Positions 25,768-35,432 of a DNA stretch of 64,000 nucleotides are shown piece by piece; the stretch's first letter is position 1, and every line of letters starts with the position of its first letter. The notes beneath the pieces were generated by a model, which was not told where the DNA came from, made no database searches, and saw nothing but the letters and a program-made list of their open reading frames with translations. Source of the stretch: Methylobacter sp. S3L5C (GTDB lineage: Bacteria; Pseudomonadota; Gammaproteobacteria; Methylococcales; Methylomonadaceae); contig NZ_CP076024.1 of the NCBI RefSeq assembly GCF_022788635.1, positions 4,689,503 to 4,753,502 of the forward strand, read 5' to 3'. Made by a program: the position numbers and the translations under genes.

Positions 25768-27588
25768 ATGTCTAGTCTTAAAAATTATTCCCGTCGTCGC
25801 TTCCTGACCCAATCTGGCTTAGGCTTGGTTGCTTTTGCGGGTATGCCGGGCTTTTTGCAAGCGATGGAAGGTATGCATGGCATGCCAAAATTAACACCCA
25901 ACAAAGCCTCACCCAATTTTAAACCGGATGTTGAATTCGATCTGTTTTGCCAATCCGGTTCTGTATCTATCCTGTCCGGCCAACAGACTCAGGTGCAACA
26001 ATACACGGCGTTGTTAAAAACAGGACCAAAAGAGACCCTCACAAACATAGCAGGATCTTATCTTGGGCCGTTAATCAGTTTACAAAAAGGCCAGAAAGTA
26101 CGCATTAATTTGTACAATAAACTGACCGAACCCACCGTTACCCATTGGCATGGCTTGCATGTCCCCGCTAATATGGATGGTCATCCCCAGTACACCATCG
26201 ATCCCGGTGAAATCCTGGTGTATGAATTTGAAGTGCTAAATCGGGCAGGTATGAATATTTACCACCCACATCCGCATGAAGCCACTGCCAAACAGGTTTA
26301 TCATGGCCTTGCTGGCGCATTATTCGTTCATGATGATGAAGAAGCAAAACTGGAATTACCTGCCGGCGAATACGAAATCCCGATAGTGATTCAGGATCGT
26401 CTCTTCGATGAACAAAACCAACTCATTTATGCGCGTAACATGCATGATCGGATGACAGGATTCTATGGCAATCGTATCCTGGTCAACGGTCGTCCGGATT
26501 TTCAGATTGATGTTGCCAGCCGCGCCTATCGCTTACGTATTTTAAACGGCTCAACAGCACGTATTTACAAACTGGGTTGGGATGATGGCACTCCCATCAC
26601 AGTAATTGGTGTTGATGGCGGCTTGTTGGAACAACCGGAAGTCAAACCCTACGTCATGCTGGCTCCCGGTGAGCGTTTAGACGTCTGGGCCGATTTTAGC
26701 GGTCGTAATGAAGGTTCGCAGTTAGTCATGCGCAGTCTGGATTTTTCAGGCGTATTACCAAAAATGGCAGGACGCATGGGTGGTATGATGCATGCCAATA
26801 CCTTGCCTGTCGGTAGTAATTATCCCATTTTTACTGCACGGATTACCAAAAAAGTCAGTGACAGCCCTAAACTGCCGTCACAGTTATCAAAAATCAACTG
26901 GCATCCAATTAGTGCGACGGCCAATCCTGACAAACCACTCCCCATCGGTATTTCTGAAGGCCCCATGGCCATGCTGCTTAATAGTCGCCCCTACAAGTTC
27001 GACGATATTCAAGACTTTGAACGCATCAAGGTTAACACTATCCAACTCATGGAAATTTTCCATGCGCACGGCGGTAGTGGCGGTCATGGTAAAGAATCCG
27101 CACCGGCAACTGAAGAACATGGCGGTATGGGTATGATGGGCGGTATGAAACATGGTAACGACGACCAGAAAGGTAGTGGCCAAAGCATGATGGGTATGGG
27201 TCACAAGGGTGGCATGGGGATGATGAGCGGCATGAAGCATGATGACGACGATCAGAAAAGCGGAGGTCAAGGCATGATGGGCATGGGCGGTGGTATGGGA
27301 GGTATGGGAGGTATGGGCATGATGATGACCATGGCGCATCCCATTCATCTACACGGACAACAGTTCCAAATTGTCAGTCGCAGTGTCAGTGCAGATAATG
27401 CGGCAGACTATGCCACCGTGCGTGATGGCTTCATCGAAAGCGGCCTGAAAGATACCGTACTGGTGATGCCGGGCGAGAAGGTTCGCATCATAAAACCCTT
27501 CCAGGATTTTAAAGGCTTGTTTATGTACCACTGCCACAATCTTGAACATGAAGATATGGGTATGATGCGTGACTTTTTGATTGAATAA
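25768..27588 (+). CDS. Multicopper oxidase with Met/His-rich insert (CueO/CopA-like)
   Basis: Periplasmic copper enzyme, 606 residues, Tat signal with RRRFLTQ at the start. Copper sites: HWHGLH (H126, H128), HPHPH (H166, H168), HPIHLHG (H524, H527, H529) and HCHNLEHEDMGMM (H588, C589, H590, H594, with axial M599), so T1, T2 and T3 centres are all complete. Residues ~435-522 are an insert right before the third His motif, made of Gly-Met-His-Lys-Asp runs; two ~28-residue halves are near repeats. Met-rich inserts in CueO bind Cu(I). Likely role: oxidising Cu(I) and protecting from copper, relevant to a copper-hungry methanotroph (inference). Confidence 0.92.
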   Translation: MSSLKNYSRRRFLTQSGLGLVAFAGMPGFLQAMEGMHGMPKLTPNKASPNFKPDVEFDLFCQSGSVSILSGQQTQVQQYTALLKTGPKETLTNIAGSYLGPLISLQKGQKVRINLYNKLTEPTVTHWHGLHVPANMDGHPQYTIDPGEILVYEFEVLNRAGMNIYHPHPHEATAKQVYHGLAGALFVHDDEEAKLELPAGEYEIPIVIQDRLFDEQNQLIYARNMHDRMTGFYGNRILVNGRPDFQIDVASRAYRLRILNGSTARIYKLGWDDGTPITVIGVDGGLLEQPEVKPYVMLAPGERLDVWADFSGRNEGSQLVMRSLDFSGVLPKMAGRMGGMMHANTLPVGSNYPIFTARITKKVSDSPKLPSQLSKINWHPISATANPDKPLPIGISEGPMAMLLNSRPYKFDDIQDFERIKVNTIQLMEIFHAHGGSGGHGKESAPATEEHGGMGMMGGMKHGNDDQKGSGQSMMGMGHKGGMGMMSGMKHDDDDQKSGGQGMMGMGGGMGGMGGMGMMMTMAHPIHLHGQQFQIVSRSVSADNAADYATVRDGFIESGLKDTVLVMPGEKVRIIKPFQDFKGLFMYHCHNLEHEDMGMMRDFLIE

Positions 27589-27615
27589 TCCAGGCACTTC
27601 TTTAGCCGGCTAAAC

Positions 27616-27646
27616 AAAAAACGGGTGCATTAAGACACCCGTTTTT
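27616..27646. terminator. Bidirectional terminator
   Basis: Arms AAAAACGGGTG and CACCCGTTTTT with a short loop, followed by T on one strand and preceded by A on the other. It lies between the converging multicopper oxidase and IMPase genes. Confidence 0.85.
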
Positions 27647-27669
27647 ATTTTCAACCGATAACGATCCCA

Positions 27670-28434
27670 TTACATCAATGGCAGAATTTGAGCAAGAACC
27701 TTACCATTAGTTACCAAAACCTCTTTGGGGAAAAGCCCTTCATTGCCTTTAAAATCTGTCACGCTTGCGCCTGCTTCCTTGGCTATTAAAGCACCGGCAG
27801 CAACATCATACAGATTTAATTCCTGCTCCCAGAAGGCATCAAGCTGACCATCCGCAACCAGACATAAATCTACGGCCGCCGAACCAAAACGCCGCTGACC
27901 CGTGGTGTTTTGCGCAATTCTGCCAAAGCGCTCCAGGTTATTGTCTTCCAGATAAGAACGCAGACAGGCAAAGCCTGTACCCACCATCGCATCGGCCAGA
28001 TTACTTTCTGGGGAAACCGTAATTGGCATAGCATTTTTAAAAGCCCCTTTGCCCTTTTTGGCACAGTAATAATCATTTAAAGCCGGCGCATAAACCGCAC
28101 CCATCATCAGTTCTTGATCAATTTCCAGAGCAACACTGATACCCCAAAAATATTGCCCTCTTGAAAATGAATGGGTACCATCGATAGGGTCGACTATCCA
28201 CCGATTGGTTTGGTTAGCACTTTGACCAGTCTCTTCGCCCCAAAAACCAAATTCGGGGTACTTTGTGGTGAGCGTTTCTTTTAGAAAAGCCTCAACCGCA
28301 ATATCCGCCGCAGTAACAAAGTCTCGTGGGCTTTTTTTGTTAACTTCAATATTTTTTAAGTCTTTAAAGTAAGTCAATGCAATTGATCCTGCTTCACGGA
28401 CCACATCTTCAAGTTCAGCAAGCGAAATGGACAT
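27670..28434 (-). CDS. Inositol-monophosphatase family phosphatase (HisN-like)
   Basis: 254 residues, cytoplasmic, Mg/Li-type sugar phosphatase fold. Metal-binding blocks: GEETG with the Glu, WIVDPIDGTHSF (DPIDGT signature) and the C-terminal LYDVAAGALIAKEAG, where the family has the last Asp. GTH rather than GTxN and overall sequence are closer to histidinol-phosphate phosphatase (HisN) and related sugar phosphatases than to SuhB. Either histidinol phosphate or inositol phosphate could be the substrate. It stands alone. Confidence 0.85.
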   Translation of the reverse strand: MSISLAELEDVVREAGSIALTYFKDLKNIEVNKKSPRDFVTAADIAVEAFLKETLTTKYPEFGFWGEETGQSANQTNRWIVDPIDGTHSFSRGQYFWGISVALEIDQELMMGAVYAPALNDYYCAKKGKGAFKNAMPITVSPESNLADAMVGTGFACLRSYLEDNNLERFGRIAQNTTGQRRFGSAAVDLCLVADGQLDAFWEQELNLYDVAAGALIAKEAGASVTDFKGNEGLFPKEVLVTNGKVLAQILPLM

Positions 28435-28581
28435 CTGGGATAACCTTATAAGTCAAAAGAACCAATTATACGGCAAGAAAGTTAAGTCGTTGAAAAATGG
28501 CTATCGCTAAGGTGATGACTCTCAATTAATTAGAAGCGTTGTACTTAACGTAATAAGTTTTACAAATTTTATAAAAAGCTG

Positions 28582-28636
28582 TTCACCACGAAGACACGAA
28601 GATCACGAAGTTTTTACCTTGTTTTTTTTCGTGGTT
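28582..28636. repeat. ACGAAG palindromic repeat, copy B
   Basis: TTCACCACGAAGACACGAAG begins at 28582, and a reduced right arm (TTTTTTCGTGGTT) ends near 28635. Lies between the IMPase start and the end of the interrupted gene. Asymmetric, so probably a decayed copy. Confidence 0.6.
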
Positions 28637-28648
28637 TTACACATTAAA

Positions 28649-29146
28649 TTAATACTGATCGCGAGTCGGCAAATACCGATCACGGTCATAGGGTGGAGCT
28701 TCATGCGCCGGAATAATATCGTTCGGCCAGTCTTTAGCCCACTGATTCCGGGTTTCTTCATCAGCGTAGTAGCGCAGATAAAGTTCGGCATCCTCCTCGC
28801 TACCACTACCTACCAAGTCGATGTGACAAGCATAGTTTTTATCGATTGGCATATCCGGATTTTCCACCCGCAACTCCTCATGCCATAATTCCTCATACAG
28901 TTCGCGATCACTGAGATGGTTGGTACTATAAAGAAATATACGCAGCAAAGCCAAGCCGCGTATCACTTCCCACAACTTGGCGTTCAGTTGCATCTCATCC
29001 AATGCTTCCGGAGCTGGCAACGCCAGACCGCCTTGCACCAGCAAGTCAAAAGACGTGATTCTTTCAGATTTCTCGTAGGCCACTACATACTCCCAAAACT
29101 GTTCTCTCAATTCCTGTGACATGTCTTCTGACTCAAAAAATGACAA
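28649..29146 (-). CDS. Unknown acidic protein, main part of an interrupted gene
   Basis: 165 residues from a TTG at 29146; the first ATG is 8 codons later. Function unknown. It is acidic and mostly helical, with conserved-looking blocks: LYEELWHEELR, HIDLVGSGSEED, LRYYADEETR and a final PPYDRDRYLP. No catalytic motif is evident. Codons in the same frame continue upstream (HRLDEFVRRE) to a TAA at 29177-29179, and beyond it the frame runs on as a 45-residue ORF. This suggests one longer original gene broken by a stop codon, or a truncated start. Confidence 0.6.
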   Translation of the reverse strand: MSFFESEDMSQELREQFWEYVVAYEKSERITSFDLLVQGGLALPAPEALDEMQLNAKLWEVIRGLALLRIFLYSTNHLSDRELYEELWHEELRVENPDMPIDKNYACHIDLVGSGSEEDAELYLRYYADEETRNQWAKDWPNDIIPAHEAPPYDRDRYLPTRDQY

Positions 29147-29176
29147 TTCACGACGAACAAACTCATCGAGCCTATG

Positions 29177-29314
29177 TTACAAATATTGAATAGGTTCCTT
29201 TCTATCAATTTCTTCTTTTGCTTCTACCGGCTTTTTTGGCATTGCGATGCCCTCAAAATCATTATCGATCATGTTGGATAACATGATCTGCGGTAAATAG
29301 TCATACAGAAGCAT
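29177..29314 (-). pseudogene. 45-residue ORF in frame with the following gene
   Basis: Starts at the ATG at 29314 and stops at TAA 29177-29179. The next gene's coding frame resumes in the same phase immediately after this stop, with 10 sense codons before its TTG start. The peptide is charged (segments such as MPKKPVEAKEEIDRKEP) and reads as genuine protein. It may be the 5' part of one gene now split by a nonsense mutation, or a separate small gene. Confidence 0.4.
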
Positions 29315-29556
29315 GCCTGAAACACTTGTTCTCGTTTAGGCTCAAAAAGACATATTCCCGCCGACGAGACTATTAACGTTTTTTTCATTCCGGAATAAAT
29401 GTCTTATAAAAATAATCCACATCACAAAATGATTGCGTTAGAATTATCAATCAGCAATTTTTTTAAATATATAGTCTTGGTCATTTATATTTTTTCAGCT
29501 TTTTATAAAAGCTGCCAACTTCTCTTATCCCGCATCCAGGTTATCTCATAAAGAGC

Positions 29557-30708
29557 ATGAATCATTTAAAGTTAAATAAATCCGATTATTACGTAATAGT
29601 ACCTTTTGCTACTGTTTTGATTTTAACTATTATATTAATGGTATTAATTCAATTAAATTATTTTGACGCACATAAAATTCAATCCAAGGATCAAATAATA
29701 TCGGTTGTTGCAACTTCACCCAGATCCCCTGACTCATCTATTCAGATCGGTAGTTATATCGATAACATTTATAACCTTTCTATTGATAATAAAACATTCG
29801 ATGCCAACGGTTGGGTTTGGGTTACATGGTCTGAAAAAGCAGAAGAATTTTTTCAATCTCGAAAACTAACGCCTGATAAATGGTTAAATTTTGCTAATCA
29901 AATTGATAATTGGGACTTCAAATTGGAGCAATTTCATGATGACCCTATCAAACTAAAAAATGGCCATTATCGTCAAGGCTTTAAATTCTCAGGTCATTTT
30001 TATATAAATGATATTTCTTTTTATAAATTTCCATTCGAGACCTTAAAAATACCTGTTATATTTGAATTGACTGACTTGAATGAAATCAAAACAGACAAAA
30101 GCATTCATGATTTATACTTGGAACCAGATCAATTGGCATCAGGTATCGGGAACTATATTGACCTGACTGGTTACAATACTATTGCTTTTAATGTTTTTTC
30201 TAAAACACATGTATACGGCAGTAGTTTTGGCTCGACAATCATGGAGACAAAGCCTATCAGTACCAGTCAAGTAATATTTCAGACCACTTATAAACAATCT
30301 GTCAACTCAGGATTGTTATCACAGTTTTTACCATTAACAATTGTCATGTTATTGGTTCTTTTATCACCCACGTTATCTTCATCCCTTTGGGATGTTCGTC
30401 TGGGAGTACCACCGACAGCATTACTTACGTTAATCTTTCTGCAGCAAGGTTATAGAGAAAAATTGCCGGATATCGCTTATATTACCTTTATAGATTCGGT
30501 TTATAACTGTTGTTACTTCGCTATATTAATTACATTCATACTTTTTCTGTGGGGATCCAATAAAATAAACCTTGCTCCGGAATCCGAGAAAGCACTGCTT
30601 ATTGATAAAATTGACCTGATAGATAAACGGTTTCAGCTATTTATTCCCACAATAATGATTGCTATCATTGTACTTACCTGGATAAAAATTAATTATTTTC
30701 ATCCTTGA
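29557..30708 (+). CDS. Pentameric ligand-gated ion channel homologue
   Basis: 383 residues. The end has four membrane helices in Cys-loop receptor spacing: M1 ~252-274 with the conserved Pro (FLPLTIVM), M2 ~280-298 (RLGVPPTALLTLIFLQQ), M3 ~306-333 after a LPDIAYITFIDSVY loop, and M4 ~359-378. Before them, ~55-250 look like the beta-sandwich ligand domain: IGSYIDNIYNLSIDNKTF, WVWVTW and the FPFE loop (usually FPFD). The Cys loop disulfide is absent, as in prokaryotic channels. An extra helix at ~11-33 replaces the usual signal peptide. Ligand and ion are unknown. It stands alone. Confidence 0.7.
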   Translation: MNHLKLNKSDYYVIVPFATVLILTIILMVLIQLNYFDAHKIQSKDQIISVVATSPRSPDSSIQIGSYIDNIYNLSIDNKTFDANGWVWVTWSEKAEEFFQSRKLTPDKWLNFANQIDNWDFKLEQFHDDPIKLKNGHYRQGFKFSGHFYINDISFYKFPFETLKIPVIFELTDLNEIKTDKSIHDLYLEPDQLASGIGNYIDLTGYNTIAFNVFSKTHVYGSSFGSTIMETKPISTSQVIFQTTYKQSVNSGLLSQFLPLTIVMLLVLLSPTLSSSLWDVRLGVPPTALLTLIFLQQGYREKLPDIAYITFIDSVYNCCYFAILITFILFLWGSNKINLAPESEKALLIDKIDLIDKRFQLFIPTIMIAIIVLTWIKINYFHP

Positions 30709-30769
30709 ACAGATTAACTTACTTTCAAATAATGGTGAATTACCCACTTCATTAATAATAAACCAAAAA

Positions 30770-31783
30770 CTACCTCAACACGCCCGCAGGGCTGGAATAA
30801 CTATCCAGGATCTGCACATAATTGGCACGTTCATAAGCGGCGGGATCAATGGCGTGTTGCTGGCTGACGCTGCCCTTTAACTGGTTGATTGACTCATATT
30901 CATGCTCAGCCAACCACTGTTCCATTTCAGTCAACATTTCAGTTAAACGACCCACGCCTTGTTTGAGTAATACGCTGCAAAGATGCACGACATCGGCTCC
31001 CGCCAATAACGCTTTCAATATATCCGGTGTTTCGTGAAAACCACCGGTAACCGCCAGAGAAAGCTTGGTGCGACCATACAATAAAGCCGTCCAGCGTATA
31101 CGCAACAAAGCTTCTGATGACGTTGACAGCTCCAGCTTGGGTAGTACTTCCAGCGTTTCCAGATCAATATCGGGCTGATAAAAACGATTAAATAGCGCAA
31201 TCCCATCGGCACCCGCAGCTTCCAATCGTCGTGCAAAATGAATGGGCGAACTAAACTGGGAAGACAATTTCATCGTGATCGGTAAATTGACGTGACCTTT
31301 TAACTCCCGCAATATATCCAGATAACGATTTTCGACAGCATCGCTACTTTCTTCGATATTGGCTGCAACATGATAAACATTTAATTCCAAGGCATCAGCA
31401 CCGGCCTGTTGCAATTGCTTGCCGTATTCAACCCAGCCACCCAAAGACGTACCGTTTAAACTGGCAATAACCGGAATCGCCAGCGCTGACTTAATTTTTT
31501 GCAGTTGCTCCAGATACTGTTCCTGATAAGTTTGAATATTATCCGGTACGGGGTGAAACGAGTCTGCTTCACCATGTCCCAAGGATTGTTGATAAAAAAA
31601 CCGTTCCATTTGCTGTGCTTCAGCTTCGATTTTTTCTTCGAACAGCGAATACATAACCAACGCCGAGGCACCGGCATCTTCCAGTCTACGGGCACTCCCC
31701 ACATCTTTACTCAATGGCGATGCTGACGGGACTAACGGATTCGCCAGTTTTAAGCCTATGTAATTTGTCGTTAAATCAACCAT
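30770..31783 (-). CDS. Dihydroorotate dehydrogenase-like flavoprotein
   Basis: 337 residues from the ATG at 31783, overlapping the nifJ stop by 8 bp, with an AAGGAG ribosome site just upstream. FMN-binding TIM barrel: NPLVPSASPLSKD, PVIASLNGTSLGGW, ALELNVYH (Asn in the active region), ITMKLSSQFSS and LAVTGGFHETPDILKALLAGADVV near the phosphate site. Resembles DHODs of the PyrD 1A/1B groups, but translational coupling to nifJ is typical of paralogues that serve another reaction. Whether it makes orotate is uncertain; another pyrD would be expected elsewhere. Confidence 0.8.
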   Translation of the reverse strand: MVDLTTNYIGLKLANPLVPSASPLSKDVGSARRLEDAGASALVMYSLFEEKIEAEAQQMERFFYQQSLGHGEADSFHPVPDNIQTYQEQYLEQLQKIKSALAIPVIASLNGTSLGGWVEYGKQLQQAGADALELNVYHVAANIEESSDAVENRYLDILRELKGHVNLPITMKLSSQFSSPIHFARRLEAAGADGIALFNRFYQPDIDLETLEVLPKLELSTSSEALLRIRWTALLYGRTKLSLAVTGGFHETPDILKALLAGADVVHLCSVLLKQGVGRLTEMLTEMEQWLAEHEYESINQLKGSVSQQHAIDPAAYERANYVQILDSYSSPAGVLR

Positions 31784-34700
31784 TGTCACTCTCCTTGGCA
31801 GTATCGTTTTTAAGTTGCGCTTTTACCGCTGAAACACTGGTAGCTTCGTTCCATTCCAGCTCGGATAATTGTTTGTAGTAACGATAGCGATTTTTAACAT
31901 CTTGCTGTGCCTGTGCCAGAAAACGCTCGGCCGCTTCCGGATGCGTTTGCCACAACATGCTAAATCGGGTTTCAGTTTTTACAAAATCGCGGTAAGGGAT
32001 TGACGGTTCCGCAGAATCAAGATGCATCGGGTTTTTACCCGCTTTGGCTTTGCCGGGGTCAAAGCGAAATAACGGCCAATGTCCACTTTTAACCGCTAAA
32101 TTTTGCTGCCTGTGATTATTGGACATATCCACGCCGTGAGCGATACAAGGTGCATAAGCGATGATAATAGACGGTCCATCGTGAGCTTCGGCCTCCAAAA
32201 ACGCATTGAGGGTTTGGGTATCTTTACCGGCATAGGCAACATGGGCGACATAGACATTACTGTAATCCATCGCTAGTAAGGCCAAATCTTTTTTGGCTGT
32301 TGCTTTACCGCCAGCCGAGAATTTTGCCACGGCACCCAACGGCGTTGATTTTGACGTTTGCCCACCGGTATTGGAATAAACCTCGGTATCAAGAACCAGA
32401 ATGTTAACATTACGGCCACTGGCCAACACATGATCGACCCCGCCAAAACCGATGTCATAAGCCCAACCGTCACCACCAATAATCCAGACACTTTTTTTGC
32501 TTAAACTGTCCGCTAACTGGAGCAAGGTTTGGGCAGATTGCCCAACCTGATCGACCTGATTAATCAGGGACGGCAACTTTTGTTTAAGAATCGTAACCCG
32601 CTCGCGCTGTTCGTAAATTCCTGCTTCATCAGACTGGTCGGCGTTTAAAATGGCATCAACCAACTCACTACCTAACTGATCGCGCAGAGAGGCCACCAGT
32701 TCTTTGGCATAGTCGTTTTGTTTATCCAAAGCGATGCGCATTCCCAAACCAAATTCGGCATTATCTTCAAATAACGAATTGCTCCACGCAGGACCACGAC
32801 CTTCCGGATTTTTGGTCCACGGCGTTGTTGGCAAATTACCGCCATAAATTGAAGAGCAACCCGTTGCATTGGCAATCACCATACGATCACCAAACAACTG
32901 CGAAGCCAATTTAATGTAAGGCGTTTCACCACAACCGACGCAAGCACCCGAAAATTCAAACAATGGCTGCAGAACCATTGCCCCTTTGATGGTATTGGTT
33001 TTTAACAAGCGTCGATCATATTCAGGTATCGATAAAAAGAAATCCCAGTTGTCCCGCTCGGCTTCCCGTAGCGGTGGCTGAGGCTGCATATTTAAGGCTT
33101 TACGACTGGCATTGGATTTATCACGAATCGGACAAATATCAACACACAAGGTGCAACCGGTGCAATCTTCCGGTGCAACCTGATAGCTCATTTCCAAACC
33201 GGCCGGAAAGTCTTTACCCAACATTGGCGTATGTTTAAAAGTTTCAGGCATATCAGCCAAAGCATCTGTTGAAAAAATCTTGCTGCGAATAACCGAATGT
33301 GGACACACCATCACGCATTTTCCACATTGGGTACATAAATCGGTTTCCCAAACCGGAATTTCCAGGGCTAAATTGCGTTTCTCAAAAGCCGCCGTACCGG
33401 TTGGAAAAGTACCATCAATCGGCATAACACTCACCGGTAAGGCATCCCCTCTACCGGCAATAATTTCACCGGTTACCCGTTTAACAAAATCGGGCGCAGC
33501 ATCGGTAATAGTCGACATAATATCGAACAGACTGCTAACCGTTGTGGGCAATGGAACGGGATGCAAACTGGCCAGTGTTTCATCAATAGCCTTAAAATTA
33601 AGTTCAACAACACGCTGACCTTTTTTGCCATAGGTTTTTTCGACAGCATGTTTAATCGCAGTAATGGCATCGGTCTGCGGTAACACACCAGATATTGCAA
33701 AAAAACAAGTCTGCATGATGGTATTAATGCGCTTGCCCATGCCGCTTTTTTCAGCGACCGCATAACCGTCAATGACATAGAAGCGAATTTTTTTGGCAAT
33801 CATCTGCTGCTGCATTTTGGCAGGTAGCGATGCCCAAACCTGTTCGACCGACTCAGGAGTATTCAGTAAAAACACTGCGTCATCGGCTGCGTTAGCGAGC
33901 ATGTCGTAACGCTCCAGAAAAATCGTCTGATGACAGCCAATAAAATTGGCATCGTTTTCAGCAATCAGATAAGTGGAGCGTATCGGATTAGGGCCGAAAC
34001 GTAAATGCGAGACGGTAATCGCACCGGATTTTTTCGAGTCATAAACAAAATAACCCTGTGCATACAACTCAGTTGCTTCACCGATAATTTTAATGGTATT
34101 TTTATTGGCGCTTACGGTACCGTCACTGCCCAAGCCGTAGAACATGGCCTGAAAAGTATCGTCAAGGGCATCGGTACGATAACTCGCATCCCAATCCAGA
34201 CTGGTGTGCGTAACATCATCATGGATACCGATAGTAAAATTGTTTTTTGGTTGTGGTTGTTTCAACTCATCAAAGATTGCCTTGATCATGCCGGGCGTAA
34301 ATTCTTTGGAAGACAGACCATAACGGCCACCCACCACTTTCGGCAATACCGAAAACCGGGCCGTACCGCTAATATAGTCCTGCGCGATGACACTCAAAAC
34401 ATCCTTATACAGGGGTTCACCATCTGCACCCGGCTCTTTGGTACGATCCAAAACAGCAATGGCATGGCAAGTCTCCGGCAATGCCGCAAGCAGACTTTTC
34501 GCATCAAAGGGCCGATATAATCGCACTTTAAGCAAACCGACTGATTCACCCTGACGATTAAGATAATCGATGGTTTCCGCTACCACTTCGGCCCCAGACC
34601 CCATAATGACGATAACGCGTTTGGCCTGTGGCGAACCTGAATAGTCAAACAAGCGATATGAGCGGCCTGTCAGCTCGGCAAAGCGATCCATTGCATTCTG

Positions 34701-35432
34701 TACGATGCCCGGCATCGCCTGATAATAAGCATTAACCGATTCCCGTGCCTGAAAATAGACATCAGGATTCTGGGCAGTACCACGCAGCACCGGCTTATCG
34801 GGCGTTAAAGCTCGGCTTCGATGGGCGGCAACCCATTCTTCCTTAATCATGGCCCGCAACACCGTATCATCCAGTATTTTAATTTTGGCCACTTCATGAG
34901 AGGTTCTAAAACCGTCAAAAAAATGCATTAGCGGAATACGGCTTTCCAATGCTACCGCATGCGCGATCAGTGCAAAATCCATCACTTCCTGCGGCGAATT
35001 GGAACACAGCATCCCAAAACCGGTCATCCGTGCCGACATGACATCGCTGTGGTCACCAAAAATAGACAAGCCCTGACAAGCCAACGAACGGGCGGCAATA
35101 TGAAATACCGTCGGCGTTAACTCACCGGCAATTTTGTACATATTAGGCAACATTAACAGCAAACCTTGGGAGGCGGTAAAAGTCGTCGCCATTGAACCTG
35201 CCTGCAAAGCCCCATGAATAGCTCCGGCGGCTCCGGCCTCACTTTGCATTTCAGTCACTTGCGGCACTGTGCCCCATAAATTGACCTGTCCGCGAGAAGA
35301 CCATTCATCAGCCCATTCCCCCATATTGGACGACGGAGTTATCGGATAAATGGCGATGACTTCGTTAAGCTTATGGGCTACTGTTGCGGCAGCCTGATTT
35401 CCATCAATCGTAAGTGTTTGCTGATTTTTCAT
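31776..35432 (-). CDS. nifJ: Pyruvate:ferredoxin (flavodoxin) oxidoreductase
   Basis: Single-chain PFOR converting pyruvate and CoA to acetyl-CoA and CO2 while reducing ferredoxin or flavodoxin. 1218 residues from the ATG at 35432, chosen since MKNQQTLTIDGNQAAATVA is the conserved N-terminus. Domains: TPP-binding pyrimidine domain with YPITPSSNMGEWADEW; CoA/domain II; a two-[4Fe-4S] ferredoxin insert (CTQCGKCVMVCP and CTGCTLCVDICP); and the C-terminal PP domain with CVGCGETPY, GDGWAYDIGFGG and TEVYSNTGGQTSKSTP. O2-sensitive in most hosts, so a role in low-oxygen metabolism is likely. Coupled to the DHOD-like gene. Confidence 0.95.
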   Translation of the reverse strand: MKNQQTLTIDGNQAAATVAHKLNEVIAIYPITPSSNMGEWADEWSSRGQVNLWGTVPQVTEMQSEAGAAGAIHGALQAGSMATTFTASQGLLLMLPNMYKIAGELTPTVFHIAARSLACQGLSIFGDHSDVMSARMTGFGMLCSNSPQEVMDFALIAHAVALESRIPLMHFFDGFRTSHEVAKIKILDDTVLRAMIKEEWVAAHRSRALTPDKPVLRGTAQNPDVYFQARESVNAYYQAMPGIVQNAMDRFAELTGRSYRLFDYSGSPQAKRVIVIMGSGAEVVAETIDYLNRQGESVGLLKVRLYRPFDAKSLLAALPETCHAIAVLDRTKEPGADGEPLYKDVLSVIAQDYISGTARFSVLPKVVGGRYGLSSKEFTPGMIKAIFDELKQPQPKNNFTIGIHDDVTHTSLDWDASYRTDALDDTFQAMFYGLGSDGTVSANKNTIKIIGEATELYAQGYFVYDSKKSGAITVSHLRFGPNPIRSTYLIAENDANFIGCHQTIFLERYDMLANAADDAVFLLNTPESVEQVWASLPAKMQQQMIAKKIRFYVIDGYAVAEKSGMGKRINTIMQTCFFAISGVLPQTDAITAIKHAVEKTYGKKGQRVVELNFKAIDETLASLHPVPLPTTVSSLFDIMSTITDAAPDFVKRVTGEIIAGRGDALPVSVMPIDGTFPTGTAAFEKRNLALEIPVWETDLCTQCGKCVMVCPHSVIRSKIFSTDALADMPETFKHTPMLGKDFPAGLEMSYQVAPEDCTGCTLCVDICPIRDKSNASRKALNMQPQPPLREAERDNWDFFLSIPEYDRRLLKTNTIKGAMVLQPLFEFSGACVGCGETPYIKLASQLFGDRMVIANATGCSSIYGGNLPTTPWTKNPEGRGPAWSNSLFEDNAEFGLGMRIALDKQNDYAKELVASLRDQLGSELVDAILNADQSDEAGIYEQRERVTILKQKLPSLINQVDQVGQSAQTLLQLADSLSKKSVWIIGGDGWAYDIGFGGVDHVLASGRNVNILVLDTEVYSNTGGQTSKSTPLGAVAKFSAGGKATAKKDLALLAMDYSNVYVAHVAYAGKDTQTLNAFLEAEAHDGPSIIIAYAPCIAHGVDMSNNHRQQNLAVKSGHWPLFRFDPGKAKAGKNPMHLDSAEPSIPYRDFVKTETRFSMLWQTHPEAAERFLAQAQQDVKNRYRYYKQLSELEWNEATSVSAVKAQLKNDTAKESDNG

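Noticed and set aside
31776-35432. nifJ as evidence for nitrogen fixation
   Set aside because: No other nif gene is in the window; PFOR is common in non-fixing organisms with low-oxygen metabolism.
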